A model generated the notes under the pieces. That model had not been told where the DNA came from. It saw only the letters and a program-made list of their open reading frames with translations, and did not search any database. Shown here piece by piece: positions 44,218 to 53,758 of a stretch of 64,000 bases of DNA. The stretch spans positions 1 to 64,000 of the forward strand of contig DATKZQ010000144.1 of the NCBI GenBank assembly GCA_035527895.1, read 5' to 3'. This DNA is from JADFWK01 sp035527895. Its GTDB lineage: Bacteria > Desulfobacterota > DSM-4660 > Desulfatiglandales > B25-G16. The position numbers and the translations under genes were made by a program. How positions within the stretch are numbered: the stretch's first letter is position 1; every line of letters starts with the position of its first letter.

Positions 44218-45591
44218 ATTCATATATCTCCAACATACCCAGAATGAAAACAGAATTTGATAGTATGAGGTCGTGGCAAGAAACCTCAGGTTTCAAATCG
44301 CATGATTTCTATGGTGTATTATTCTCTTATCACAAGTTTGGCTGAAGTTAAGATATTACTCTCTTATCGCAGGGTTGGGCGCGGTTATGATCTTTAAGAG
44401 ATAACCAAAAGTTAAAATGACTAAGATAGAGGACAATGACAGAGACTATGTAAATCTTGCCTTCCATCTACATTTCTTGATCCATTTTGGAGTTCGGCTA
44501 CCCTACTTCCCAAAAGGGACCTATCCTTTCTCAATTTGCTTTCTTATCAGCGTCCCACTTTATGACAGTGCCAGAAGTCTTTGACCGATTTGCCGAGGTC
44601 TTCTATGAGGCCCTCCGGTTTTAAGCCCCATCTTTCGATATTGGCTATATGACTGACTCCCTTCTTTGGCGGTTCATCGAGCTGGCGGCTTCCTGAGGGG
44701 CACCTCCTTGTTTTGATTGTTACTGTTTGCTTCTTAAGCATACCTGGAGATCGTCTCCCTTGGCTATGCTCTGGAGGTGCCTTTTATGTGATTATCAGGC
44801 TTTGATTCGCCTCGAATGACCTTCTACCCGTCCACTATCCATGCAGGATGTCCCCTCTTCACGGCCCTCAAATCTTGCTAAAAGCAAGATGCTCACAAAC
44901 TCTTTTGCCCCTGAAGCGCAGCGGTCCTCAAATGAAGTGCTCACGAAATTGCTTGCTTCACAGGTATTACTAGCTAATTTCCCTCCATATTTTCACTGAA
45001 CAGAATTTGGCATTGACTTTCCCCAATTTTCTCAATACATTATCCAGGGCTGAAATAATGCTTTCTGATTCCTGTAAACTGAATCGCCTTGCACCTCAAA
45101 TCCTGCCGCGGGCAGGATCATCCTCAAGTGAAACGATCTTCAAATCGCGCCTGATGCGGAACGACCCTTCTAGTGTCTCCAAGCTGATGCTCCTCTTGTG
45201 TGATGCCTCACATTCTCGTTGAGGCTTAACGCCTTGCGCCTTTACCTAATTGCGATCAGCTAGTAGCTAAATTTACCTTTAGGCCTTATGCTAGGGTTAT
45301 TGAATGCTGGGAGGTGACTTATTCGCATAAGAAACCCCGTCGAGCAGTGGGAAGGTTAACTGAGCAAGAGTCAAACGGAGACTTGACCCGTTCACATTTT
45401 AATGTAAGATACATTTCATTGGATAAAATTTAACTGCCATGATGGCAAAAAATATATAGGATGCAAACAGCGTAGTGACTCCAAACATTATTTATTCTGT
45501 CATATATAAAATATATCTCAGAAATTTTATATACAGTTTCATGAGAGTTGTGAAATTAGATTAAGTTTATAAATTCGGGAGGGTGATTATA
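44218..45591. other. Intergenic region before GTPase system
   Basis: About 1.4 kb with no gene I can support. A minus-strand frame at 44547-44741 (LKKQTVTIKTRRCPSGS..) might be a fragment of a mobile-element protein, but nothing decides it. Hairpins are present near 44880 (ATCTTGCTAAAAGCAAGAT). The last 200 bp hold the promoter and inverted repeat noted separately. Confidence 0.4.
45383..45533 (+). promoter_or_regulatory. Promoter and inverted repeat of GTPase-CHAT operon
   Basis: TTGACC (45383-45388) and TAAGAT (45405-45410) are 16 bp apart, giving a start near 45417. Downstream, TATATAAAAT (45503-45512) is perfectly repeated in inverse as ATTTTATATA (45524-45533), a candidate operator or attenuator in the ~175-nt leader. 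Confidence 0.45.
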
Positions 45592-46902
45592 ATGTCAACT
45601 CTACAAAAACTACTCAATCTTGGCCTCATGGAAATTGGCGCTGATGACTCCCGCTTCAGTAAGATGGAAGCTGCTAGTGCGGCATTGGTCGACAAGTTAA
45701 AGACCGAACCGGCTCTCATCATCCCTGCAACCCTGATAGCCATAGACAGTGATGTTGGAGAAAAAGAGCCATTTTTCGACATAGTCGAGAGTTTGGTGAT
45801 AGAACAATGGAAGACGATGCGTAACACTCACGTCAATCGACCACGAGAACTCCTTCGGTCTATTATTATTGATGCTCTCGCTCTCGTATCTAAAGACATT
45901 CCTGAAATAGCATCTGCCATCTGGCAAACTGCCCTAAGTCCTCTCAATCATGGTCAGGCTAAGTTTGGGAAAGAGGCCGATCTTGTAAAAAAACTTTTAC
46001 AAGATTTCGGGGAATATGCAGAGCTTGAAGCAACTGCCCGTTTTGGTAGTGCAAAGCCAGTTCTAGATGAAAAGAAGGGCAAAAAGAACAAAAAAAAAGA
46101 AGCGTTTAAGCTTCAATCTTATTCCAGCCTCAAAGAAACCGAATTAGTTGAGGATGTCAAACGCACTGCAGGACCACAAGATGCTCAGGGTCAAGCTCCG
46201 CCCGATCCAAACCCGCACTGGCCAAAATCCGACGCTAACTGGGTGACGGAATTCGCCCCTAGAATGAGCGCAGCACTAGCAAAGGCTGTCAATCTAGGAA
46301 CTAGTCGCCTGTCCGATGCTATTTCTAAAAGCTTGCAGGAGTACATGAACATATTTGAAACGCGACTAACTGAGAGCCTTGATTCAATCGAAACGGTTCG
46401 AACAAAGGTTCTTGAATCGCAACAGTCTAGTCAAATGCGATTAAACGTTCTTTGGTGGTTCGAGGCCATGTATTCTCCAACGCTTAAGCTCGGATACCGA
46501 AAACTATCTACGACTAACGCTGCCATGGCCATGGCGTACGATTTAACCAGTATAGTCCCTCCCCTAGCCCCAGTAAGCGTAACTTACATCCTTAGTGAAG
46601 CAGTTGCCGCTCTTTTTCAGCCTCAGAAAATACCTAAGCCACAGTCTATAAAGAAATTTCTGGACGATTTTATCAAGGATGGCTCTACCCTGCGAGGCAT
46701 AGTCCCTAAAGTTTCGAACAACAAAATGCGCCAACCGCTATCCGAATTGACAATAGAAGCCATTAATGGGATTGAAATTAGCGACGAAAACGTGTTAACT
46801 CGGACTGGAATTAATCCAAGTTTGGAACTTACTTTCCCTGAATTCGCAATGTGGACTTTCCGTGATTTCAATGCTCGAAGGCTTATAGAGGGAATCAAAT
46901 GA
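45592..46902 (+). CDS. GASH-like all-helical protein
   Basis: A 436-residue, mostly helical soluble protein resembling GASH, the all-helical component described computationally in GTPase-associated conflict systems. The N-terminal half precedes a Lys-rich linker (KKGKKNKKKE) and a C-terminal helical part with WWFEAMYSPTLKLGYRKL and PEFAMWTFRDFNARRL. Start ATG 45592 has GGGAGGGTG directly upstream. Its stop overlaps the ATG of the next gene (ATGA), so the operon is translationally coupled. Assignment rests on context plus pattern rather than catalytic residues. Confidence 0.65.
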   Translation: MSTLQKLLNLGLMEIGADDSRFSKMEAASAALVDKLKTEPALIIPATLIAIDSDVGEKEPFFDIVESLVIEQWKTMRNTHVNRPRELLRSIIIDALALVSKDIPEIASAIWQTALSPLNHGQAKFGKEADLVKKLLQDFGEYAELEATARFGSAKPVLDEKKGKKNKKKEAFKLQSYSSLKETELVEDVKRTAGPQDAQGQAPPDPNPHWPKSDANWVTEFAPRMSAALAKAVNLGTSRLSDAISKSLQEYMNIFETRLTESLDSIETVRTKVLESQQSSQMRLNVLWWFEAMYSPTLKLGYRKLSTTNAAMAMAYDLTSIVPPLAPVSVTYILSEAVAALFQPQKIPKPQSIKKFLDDFIKDGSTLRGIVPKVSNNKMRQPLSELTIEAINGIEISDENVLTRTGINPSLELTFPEFAMWTFRDFNARRLIEGIK

Positions 46903-47841
46903 CAGGGCATTGTAAGCATGATGGGTGCTATCCAGACACGACTTGTGCTCTGGGGCATATTGACCGTACAAATTGTGAGAACTGGATTACAGATCAAAAA
47001 GATACCACAAAATTAGAGGTCCAGTCCGATTCCAGTGACATCCCTTGGAATATCTATGCTTTAGGCACCAACGATCTTTCGATTTTAGCAGGTAGAGGTA
47101 GGCCGATTGTTGTAGGACTGATTGGGGCTCCTGGCTCTGGAAAGACTACGCTCCTTGCATTCCTTTACATGTGGCTTCTTGAACACGGAGTGGTGTCGGG
47201 CTGGATGTTCTGTGGTTCTTGGACACTTGGGATGGGAGTCGATTGTAAAGTACTGCAGGTGGTCTGCAGAACCTCCTCCATCGTTTCCCCCTCACACAAC
47301 AAGCAGTGGAAGAGTACCGGGCCTGCTCCATTTATCGTTACGAAATAAACAGGGTTTCTTCCGGGATATTCTATTTACAGATGCACCAGGAGAATGGTTT
47401 ACACATTGGGCTAAAGCACCAAGCCACGAAAGTGCTGCTGGCGCACGCTGGGTATTTAAGCATTCAGATGTATTGCTACTGCTCGCTGATCAAGATGCTC
47501 TGTCGAACAATGAAACGCTTCCCCAAGCACGGAGAGCCACACGTGACCTCACGGAACGTGTGGGGGCCATCGCATCGAACCTCCCCCTCGGTTTTACTTG
47601 GACTAAAACCGATATTGGGTTATCACCGGAAACCAAAAAAACCATTGAGAGTTGTCGAATGCAGTTCACACCACATAGTAAGGTATGGAGTACAACAATT
47701 AAAAAACCAGAGACTATTGCTAACACACTTTTCCTCGCAATTGATCTCGGTGAAAAGCAGAAAGTAGCTGAGAGATTTTATGAGCCAGTCTCAAATCATG
47801 AACCTTTTTTAGCGTTTAGGGGACATCATGTCTGCAGTTGA
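46899..47841 (+). pseudogene. First GTPase of the system, frameshifted
   Basis: A TRAFAC-type GTPase in two frames. The first (46899-~47230) holds the P-loop GAPGSGKTT; the second (~47233-47841) holds DAPGEW (G3, DxxG) and TKTD (G4, NKxD-like). Joined, they read ..GSWTLG / WESIVKYCRW.., as an unbroken family sequence would. The break is at about 47227-47235, consistent with one extra or two missing bases. It could be a sequencing error, a true inactivation, or programmed +1 frameshifting. Upstream Cys/His-rich N-terminus (CKHDGCYPDTTCALGH) suggests a zinc-binding knuckle. Confidence 0.7.
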
Positions 47842-48676
47842 TGTGCTTGTTCTTGGCGGTCCCGATACTGGGAAGTCACATTATGCGGGGCAGCTTTTAG
47901 GACGCTTGAGATACAATCGTCAAGGTGTATTAAAACTCCGGCCAGGAGGAGCTGACGACCTAAACAAATTTGAAGAAGTGCTTAGGTGCCTTGAGGAAGG
48001 TCGTACTGCTGGCCATACACCAACTGAAACTTGGATGGGAATGAAATGCCAACTCGAAACGCGTAATGGTGCCGAGGTACAACTAGAGTGGCCCGATTAT
48101 GCTGGGGAGCGCCTTGATTCCATTGTGGAAAGACGCATTCTGCCACGAGAGTGGCGAAAGTCAATATCTGCAGCTCATGCATGGATGCTTTTTATCCGTC
48201 CGTCGATTTTAAAATTGCACGAAGATCTCCTTAGTCGACCGACAGAGCTTAATCCTGATCAAAGGACGCTGGGTGAACATCTCGTTAAAAGAGCAGGGTG
48301 GGACGATAGAGCCCGATATGTGGAGATGTTGCAGATGCTACTTTTTGCTTCGGGCCAGTCGACTTTCAAGCAAATTTCAAAACCTAGACTTGCTGTCGTC
48401 CTCTCATGTTGGGATGAGCTCAATGAGGATAGAACCCCTGAAAAGGTTTTCCAGAGTCGAATGCCACTCCTGCATGCCTTTATCCGAAGCATATGGTCGG
48501 GTGAATCTTGGTCTGCATGGGCTCTTTCATCTTTGGGTCGAGCTTTGGACCCGAATTCTCGTGACGATGAGTTTGCTAGACGAGGCCCTGAGAACTTCGG
48601 TTATGTGATTCCTCCGGGATCAACCGATCAAGATCCAGACCTCACATCACCAGTGGCGTGGTTGCTTGAGGTATAA
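47828..48676 (+). CDS. Second GTPase (double-GTPase system)
   Basis: A 282-residue GTPase-like protein. P-loop GGPDTGKSHY is at about 11-20, DYAG (WPDYAGERL) forms the G3 motif, and SCWDEL matches the NKxD-position. It resembles the DO-GTPase class that occurs with GASH and GAP1 in computationally described conflict systems. It overlaps the frameshifted first GTPase by 14 bp and is followed at once by the effector gene (4-bp gap). With two different GTPases, the pair might heterodimerise (inference). Confidence 0.8.
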   Translation: MSAVDVLVLGGPDTGKSHYAGQLLGRLRYNRQGVLKLRPGGADDLNKFEEVLRCLEEGRTAGHTPTETWMGMKCQLETRNGAEVQLEWPDYAGERLDSIVERRILPREWRKSISAAHAWMLFIRPSILKLHEDLLSRPTELNPDQRTLGEHLVKRAGWDDRARYVEMLQMLLFASGQSTFKQISKPRLAVVLSCWDELNEDRTPEKVFQSRMPLLHAFIRSIWSGESWSAWALSSLGRALDPNSRDDEFARRGPENFGYVIPPGSTDQDPDLTSPVAWLLEV

Positions 48677-48680
48677 ACCA

Positions 48681-51470
48681 ATGGCCTCTTTCGAGCATGC
48701 TATTTTTGGAAACCGTGACGGTAGCCACCAACTTCTTAAAACAAGCCTGGTTGGAGAAGAATCCATACTTGAAGAGCTTCGATTTTTAGTTGATCGTCCA
48801 GTTGGACATGTGGGTACTGAGGTCATCTGGTCTCCCTACTGGGGATGCGGACTTTTACGTAATTGGTGGGTTCTATGGCGCGGCGAAGAGGATAAAGATG
48901 CACCGCGTAAAAATATGGTAAAAAGTTATGTTTCATTGATCCCCCAAGAGACAGTCGGTTCCATCGAAAATCTCAAAGAACTTTTTGAATTTTTTCCTTT
49001 CGATATTTCAGAAATACGTGAACCACCTACAGGCGCTGTCATCCATCTTTTGGCTTGCGGTATTAGACCTGTAGTTGTGCCGGATATCTCATTGGCCCCT
49101 AAATTACTTCTGACACTCTGGCCTCGTCTTTGGCCAGCTGCGCGAAAAAATCTCTCACTTCGGACTGTTTTTAATAGTGAAGCCTTGGAGGTCGGGTCTT
49201 TTCCTGACATTGTTATCATCCCAAAGGAGCTAATCCCTCGTTGGCGATCACACGAATTGTTAGATAGCAAATACAAGCAGCCCGATAACGATATTGTCTC
49301 TTATTTCTCAAGTGGTCTTGCGCCTGAATTAGAACAGCTTCTTCATAACAACTGGAATCGACTTCCTGGAGACTTCACTGTTCTTAAACGCCTTGAACGT
49401 ATTGCTTCTGTCTTTAAAATCCTCAGGAAAAGTCAAGGAAGATTTGCTGATGTTCTTCTTGTCGTCAGAACGCTGGAGGCTTTCAAGGGGGGCCTCGATT
49501 TACAGCCGGAAGACCTTGAATTATTGGTCGACAAGATATCCGAAATGCGTGACCCTACGATTACAGATATCCGAAGTGCCTCTCTAGCCAAGCTCACTAT
49601 CGCAGCCAAAGCTCAACCAAATGTTGAGTTAACCACAGCTTTTTGGATTCAGAAGAATCTCCAAAACAAATCAGATGAAGACGCACTCTGGATTCTCGAA
49701 CATCAGGCCGGTAATGGCCATGTTGCTTGGTGGCTCAGAGCAGTTCGGAAGGGATTGTCTAATGCATTTAATGACATGACCCCAGATTGGGCAAAGGCAA
49801 TCTGGCGTTGGTGGTCATCCAATATAGACGCAGTGAATTGGACCCAAAGTCTGATAAGTTCTGATCCTGGCACAGAGGATTCAATTCTTAAACACATCCC
49901 TAGTAAGTTAAAACCCGAATTAAAAACCCGTCTAATAATGCTTTGCGCTGATAAACAGTGGGCTAGACTACTTGCGGGCATTTTACGAATCTCTGAGCCT
50001 CTGAATGAAGCTGTAAGTGTGCTGCGTGAAATGGTATCAGAGCCAGAACTGGGGCTTGATGTGCTCATCCAAAATAGGAATCCAGAAGATATTGTGGCTG
50101 CAGCGGTAGATTGTGGGTGGGTACCATTAATCCACCGTGCTGTGAGCTGTACTACTCGTGACATCAAGCTGCTCAGTGGTGTTGATGTTAACGCAAGTGG
50201 AACAGTCACTCTACTTGCAGCACATATCAACGCAGGAGGCATTCTTCCATCTGAAATTTACGACATCAACTTTATATTTCAATTGTTTGACGGTTGTATT
50301 GATGGAGAAGAAACGTGTGTAGAAGTTGTAATACATCTTGGTTCCCGAGCGGCTGCAGCAGCTCTGGGGTACTCCCGCCAAAATGATCTCTGGAATGCAT
50401 TGAAGCCTGGTCATAGAGAGTTTTTCCTGTCTGTTGCTTCTACTATATGGCTGGACACATTCTTGTCTGGAGAAATGATATCGCTACCTGATTCAATTCT
50501 TAAAAAGAAGATCCGAGAAAATGCGCGAAATGTTTTAGCAGGATGCTCAATCGACAAAGTTATTGACTTCCTAACAATGATCCCTGAAGTATCTGAGAAA
50601 GAGGCTGTAGATTTGCTTAATTCCAAAGGATTTTCGTGGGAGGATGGCGATGATAAAAAATTTGGGCAGCTACTTGTTTCGCGTAAATGGAATTCTGCTG
50701 CTCACTCTTTCCGGTGGTCATGGAAGACCGAGCTCAAAGCTGTAGCATGGCATGCTAGAGAATTGTTGAGTAGCTGGGACAGATACTTTTTCAGCCCTCC
50801 TTCAGGAACTGACGTTCAAGCTGCTACAGCGTCTAACAAGATAATAAATAGGAGTGATAAAGTGGTAAAAATTTTATTTCTTGCTGCAAATCCTATGAAC
50901 ACGACTAGGTTGGCAATAGATGAGGAATCTAGGTCTATCGAAGAGAAGTTACGCTTATCAAGATTACGTCACGCGATTGTGTTTCATACTAGATGGGCTA
51001 CTCGATCCGAGGATCTTCAGCAGGCTCTGCTAGAAGAAGAACCAACCATTGTTCATTTTTCAGGACATGGAGGAGGGATGCTCGGCATTGTGCTTCATAC
51101 AAATTCGCAAGGAGAAGAAATATTGGTCTCTTCCGAAGCACTTGCAGACTTATTCAAGGTATTAAAGGAGAATATTCGGGTCGTGGTTCTTAATGCATGC
51201 TATTCAGAAGAGCAGGCTAAAGCTATTGTAGAAGAAATCGACTTTGTTGTAGGAATGTCACATTCCATCGGAGATGAGGCCGCCCGAGTTTTCGCAGCAG
51301 CCTTTTATCGAGGTCTTGCCTTTGGCAAGAGCATGCAGACTGCCTTTGACCTTGGTCTCAATGAATTAAAACTTATGAACTTGAAAGACGATGAGAATAT
51401 ACCTGTATTACATGTACGCAACAATGTTAATGCATCAGCCGTAACTTTGGTGTGTGAATCCTCATCTTAA
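48681..51470 (+). CDS. GAP1-like protein with C-terminal CHAT protease
   Basis: A 929-residue protein joining two parts. The N-terminal ~120 residues (FEHAIFGNRDGSHQLLKTSL..) resemble the GAP1-N domain of GTPase-associated proteins; a long helical middle follows. The last ~220 residues form a CHAT (caspase-fold) peptidase domain with catalytic His796 in HFSGHGGG and Cys840 in LNACYSEEQA. So the sensor/adapter of the GTPase system carries its own protease effector. Signal-dependent self-cleavage or cleavage of a host protein is the expected output (inference). ATG 48681 is preferred over an earlier TTG. Confidence 0.8.
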   Translation: MASFEHAIFGNRDGSHQLLKTSLVGEESILEELRFLVDRPVGHVGTEVIWSPYWGCGLLRNWWVLWRGEEDKDAPRKNMVKSYVSLIPQETVGSIENLKELFEFFPFDISEIREPPTGAVIHLLACGIRPVVVPDISLAPKLLLTLWPRLWPAARKNLSLRTVFNSEALEVGSFPDIVIIPKELIPRWRSHELLDSKYKQPDNDIVSYFSSGLAPELEQLLHNNWNRLPGDFTVLKRLERIASVFKILRKSQGRFADVLLVVRTLEAFKGGLDLQPEDLELLVDKISEMRDPTITDIRSASLAKLTIAAKAQPNVELTTAFWIQKNLQNKSDEDALWILEHQAGNGHVAWWLRAVRKGLSNAFNDMTPDWAKAIWRWWSSNIDAVNWTQSLISSDPGTEDSILKHIPSKLKPELKTRLIMLCADKQWARLLAGILRISEPLNEAVSVLREMVSEPELGLDVLIQNRNPEDIVAAAVDCGWVPLIHRAVSCTTRDIKLLSGVDVNASGTVTLLAAHINAGGILPSEIYDINFIFQLFDGCIDGEETCVEVVIHLGSRAAAAALGYSRQNDLWNALKPGHREFFLSVASTIWLDTFLSGEMISLPDSILKKKIRENARNVLAGCSIDKVIDFLTMIPEVSEKEAVDLLNSKGFSWEDGDDKKFGQLLVSRKWNSAAHSFRWSWKTELKAVAWHARELLSSWDRYFFSPPSGTDVQAATASNKIINRSDKVVKILFLAANPMNTTRLAIDEESRSIEEKLRLSRLRHAIVFHTRWATRSEDLQQALLEEEPTIVHFSGHGGGMLGIVLHTNSQGEEILVSSEALADLFKVLKENIRVVVLNACYSEEQAKAIVEEIDFVVGMSHSIGDEAARVFAAAFYRGLAFGKSMQTAFDLGLNELKLMNLKDDENIPVLHVRNNVNASAVTLVCESSS

Positions 51471-51779
51471 TTCTCGACTAGCAACTTGCTTTTTTCTAAG
51501 ATGATGTTCTGATATTCGATATTGCACCATAAAATGTTAAATAATCACATTGCTGTCCATAAAAGGGAACGTTGGTTCCAAAACGGCTTGTGACAGTCCA
51601 AGCGATACATAATATTTAGTAAAGTATAATCTGTGATATTATCCCTTCAGGTCAAAATATCGCCCACCACAAAAACCTGTGATATGTCTGACAGATCCAC
51701 GCTTGCCCCTGATTGCAGGTATCTGCTATGTGCCGTGTAATTCCCAAGGTATCTAAAATACTGAGATATGGTTTTGTGA
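51471..51779. other. Intergenic region
   Basis: About 310 bp between the convergent CHAT-protein gene and the cyclodeaminase gene. I see nothing beyond short spurious frames. Confidence 0.5.
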
Positions 51780-52409
51780 TTACGCCAAGTAAATGTTGGT
51801 ATTTCCATCCACGTCCGAAATGAGGGCGTCCTGTCGTTTGAGGATTTCGGTGACCTCCTTCTCGCATCTCTCAACAAAGGCCTGATCTTTGATCCGGGAG
51901 ATGTTGATCTGCACGTTATAGCTCGCCACAACTGCCGTGGTGTTGGCGAGTTGCACTGCCGCAGCGGCGTCCGTGATGGCATTGGGGTTTCCTCCCCGCA
52001 CTGCGTCTCCGGCTGCACGAATAAGCTCTTCCGATGCCCTCAAGGTGTCAAGAGGCACGGCGGCCGCCTTTTTCATGGCTTCCTCTATGGCTTCCTGCCG
52101 CGAAGCGTTCTGGTCATCGGTTTCTTTTGGAAGCTCAAAGGCCGTTATTACCTTCTGGTATGTGTCGGAATCCTCCTGCATGAGCTCAAGGAAACGGGCC
52201 GACAGATTTGCAGCCGTTTTCTTCACCTCATCCATGCTGTTCCAGGTTTGCTCGTATTTTTCTCTCTCCACCGTCAGGTTGGCTACCATTGCTGAAAGCG
52301 CAGCACCGAGCGCACCACAGAGCGCTGCTACGCTGCCCCCTCCCGGGGTTGGGTTACCGGAGCTCAGCTCCGTAATAAATTCTCGAACGGACAACTGTTC
52401 AAGTTTCAC
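51780..52409 (-). CDS. Cyclodeaminase/cyclohydrolase family (FTCD_C)
   Basis: A 209-residue protein matching the FTCD C-terminal domain: TPGGGSVAALCGALGAALSA near 20-40, later DTLRASEELIRAAG and GNPNAITDAAAAVQLA. Such proteins are formimidoyl-THF cyclodeaminases or methenyl-THF cyclohydrolases. In this hut context the likely reaction is formimidoyl-THF to methenyl-THF and ammonia, recovering the C1 unit from histidine. The start is GTG at 52409, preceded by GAGGGGG. It lies 98 bp after hutI and is the last gene of the operon. Confidence 0.88.
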   Translation of the reverse strand: MKLEQLSVREFITELSSGNPTPGGGSVAALCGALGAALSAMVANLTVEREKYEQTWNSMDEVKKTAANLSARFLELMQEDSDTYQKVITAFELPKETDDQNASRQEAIEEAMKKAAAVPLDTLRASEELIRAAGDAVRGGNPNAITDAAAAVQLANTTAVVASYNVQINISRIKDQAFVERCEKEVTEILKRQDALISDVDGNTNIYLA

Positions 52410-52507
52410 AACAATTCCCCCTCTAAATTGACGATTTTCTATTGAAGATTGACTATTTTTTAAAGAAGCCCTTAATCCTTGAATATTAAATATTCAATCG
52501 TCAATAT

Positions 52508-53758
52508 TCAATTCCTTGCCACCAGTTCTGCACGCTTGTACACTTCTACAACAGGGGAGACGCCGGCATGGTAGGCCAGAATTGCAGGGCTCTCGCCATC
52601 CAGGAGCAGGAAGTCCGCGGATTTACTTACATCCAGGCTGCCCACCTGTTTTGCCATGCCAACTGCATAGGCACCGTTTAGGGTTGTCGCTGCCAATGCC
52701 TCACTCACCGACAGATTCATCTCCAAGACAGCCAGGCCGAACACAAAGGGCATGGACTCGGTATAGCTGGAACCGGGGTTGCAGTCGGTGGCGAGGGCCA
52801 CGGGCACACCGTAGTCTATCATTTTCCTGGCCGGGGCATACGCTTTCCGCAAAGAATAGGCCGTTGCCGGCAAAAGCACGGCCATAACGCCCTGGTTGGC
52901 CATGGCCTCAAGGTTCACATCGCCGGCTGCCAGAAGGTGCTCGGCAGAGGTTGCACTGAGCTCGGCGGCGAGCCCGGCCCCTCCCAGATCGTGCACCTCA
53001 TCGGCGTGGATCTTGACCCCCAACCCCGCTTCCCGTGCGGCCACCAAAATACGGCGGCTCTGCTCTAACGAGAAGACCCCCTTCTCGCAAAAGACATCGC
53101 AAAACCGAGCGATCCCCTGGTCCGAGACCGCCGGGATCATTTCCTCAATCAGCATATCCACGTACGTATCGGGATCGTGGGCATACTCCTCAGGCACGGC
53201 ATGGGCCCCCAAAAACGTGGGAACCACGTCGAGCGGTGTCTCTCTCCCGACACGGTCGATAACCCGGAGCATCTTCAGCTCTGTATCCGTGTCGAGCCCG
53301 TAGCCGCTTTTGATCTCCAGGGTAGTGGTACCGAACTCAAGTGCCGATAGGGCATGCTCTCGTGTCACAGAAAGAAGTTCCTCTTCGGAGGCGGCCCTTA
53401 CGGCCCGCACCGAAGACAGGATTCCCCCTCCCCGGCGCAGGATCTCAAGGTACTCCGCCCCCTGCATACGGAGGATAAACTCTTCCTCTCTCCTTTTGGC
53501 AAAGCACATGTGCGTATGAGGATCCACGAACCCGGGAATAAGGCAGAATCCGGCGCAGTCTACCTCCACATCTACATCGCGGGGCGAGAGGGGCGCCTCT
53601 ACATCCTTTTCATCTCCAATGGCCTTGATCACGCCGTCTTGGCAGAAGACGGCCCCTCGCTCAAAATGCAGTATTTCCCCGAGCCTTTTCCCCGTGAGAG
53701 GAATGCCCGGATCGGATGCCGTGAAGATCTTTGCATTTCTGAAAAGCTTTCTGATCAT
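52508..53758 (-). CDS. hutI: Imidazolonepropionase
   Basis: A 416-residue amidohydrolase-superfamily enzyme converting 4-imidazolone-5-propionate to N-formimidoyl-L-glutamate. The metal-binding HxH is in FVDPHTHMCFAKRR, and later HADEVHDLGGAGLAAEL and ATDCNPGSSYTESMP complete the site. The full length fits the family. Its ATG overlaps the stop of the upstream formimidoyltransferase frame (ATGA), coupling translation. Third step of histidine degradation. Confidence 0.95.
   Translation of the reverse strand: MIRKLFRNAKIFTASDPGIPLTGKRLGEILHFERGAVFCQDGVIKAIGDEKDVEAPLSPRDVDVEVDCAGFCLIPGFVDPHTHMCFAKRREEEFILRMQGAEYLEILRRGGGILSSVRAVRAASEEELLSVTREHALSALEFGTTTLEIKSGYGLDTDTELKMLRVIDRVGRETPLDVVPTFLGAHAVPEEYAHDPDTYVDMLIEEMIPAVSDQGIARFCDVFCEKGVFSLEQSRRILVAAREAGLGVKIHADEVHDLGGAGLAAELSATSAEHLLAAGDVNLEAMANQGVMAVLLPATAYSLRKAYAPARKMIDYGVPVALATDCNPGSSYTESMPFVFGLAVLEMNLSVSEALAATTLNGAYAVGMAKQVGSLDVSKSADFLLLDGESPAILAYHAGVSPVVEVYKRAELVARN

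Noticed and set aside
44547..44741. 64-codon minus-strand frame
   Set aside because: Might be a mobile-element fragment, but there is no decisive motif and no intact neighbour.
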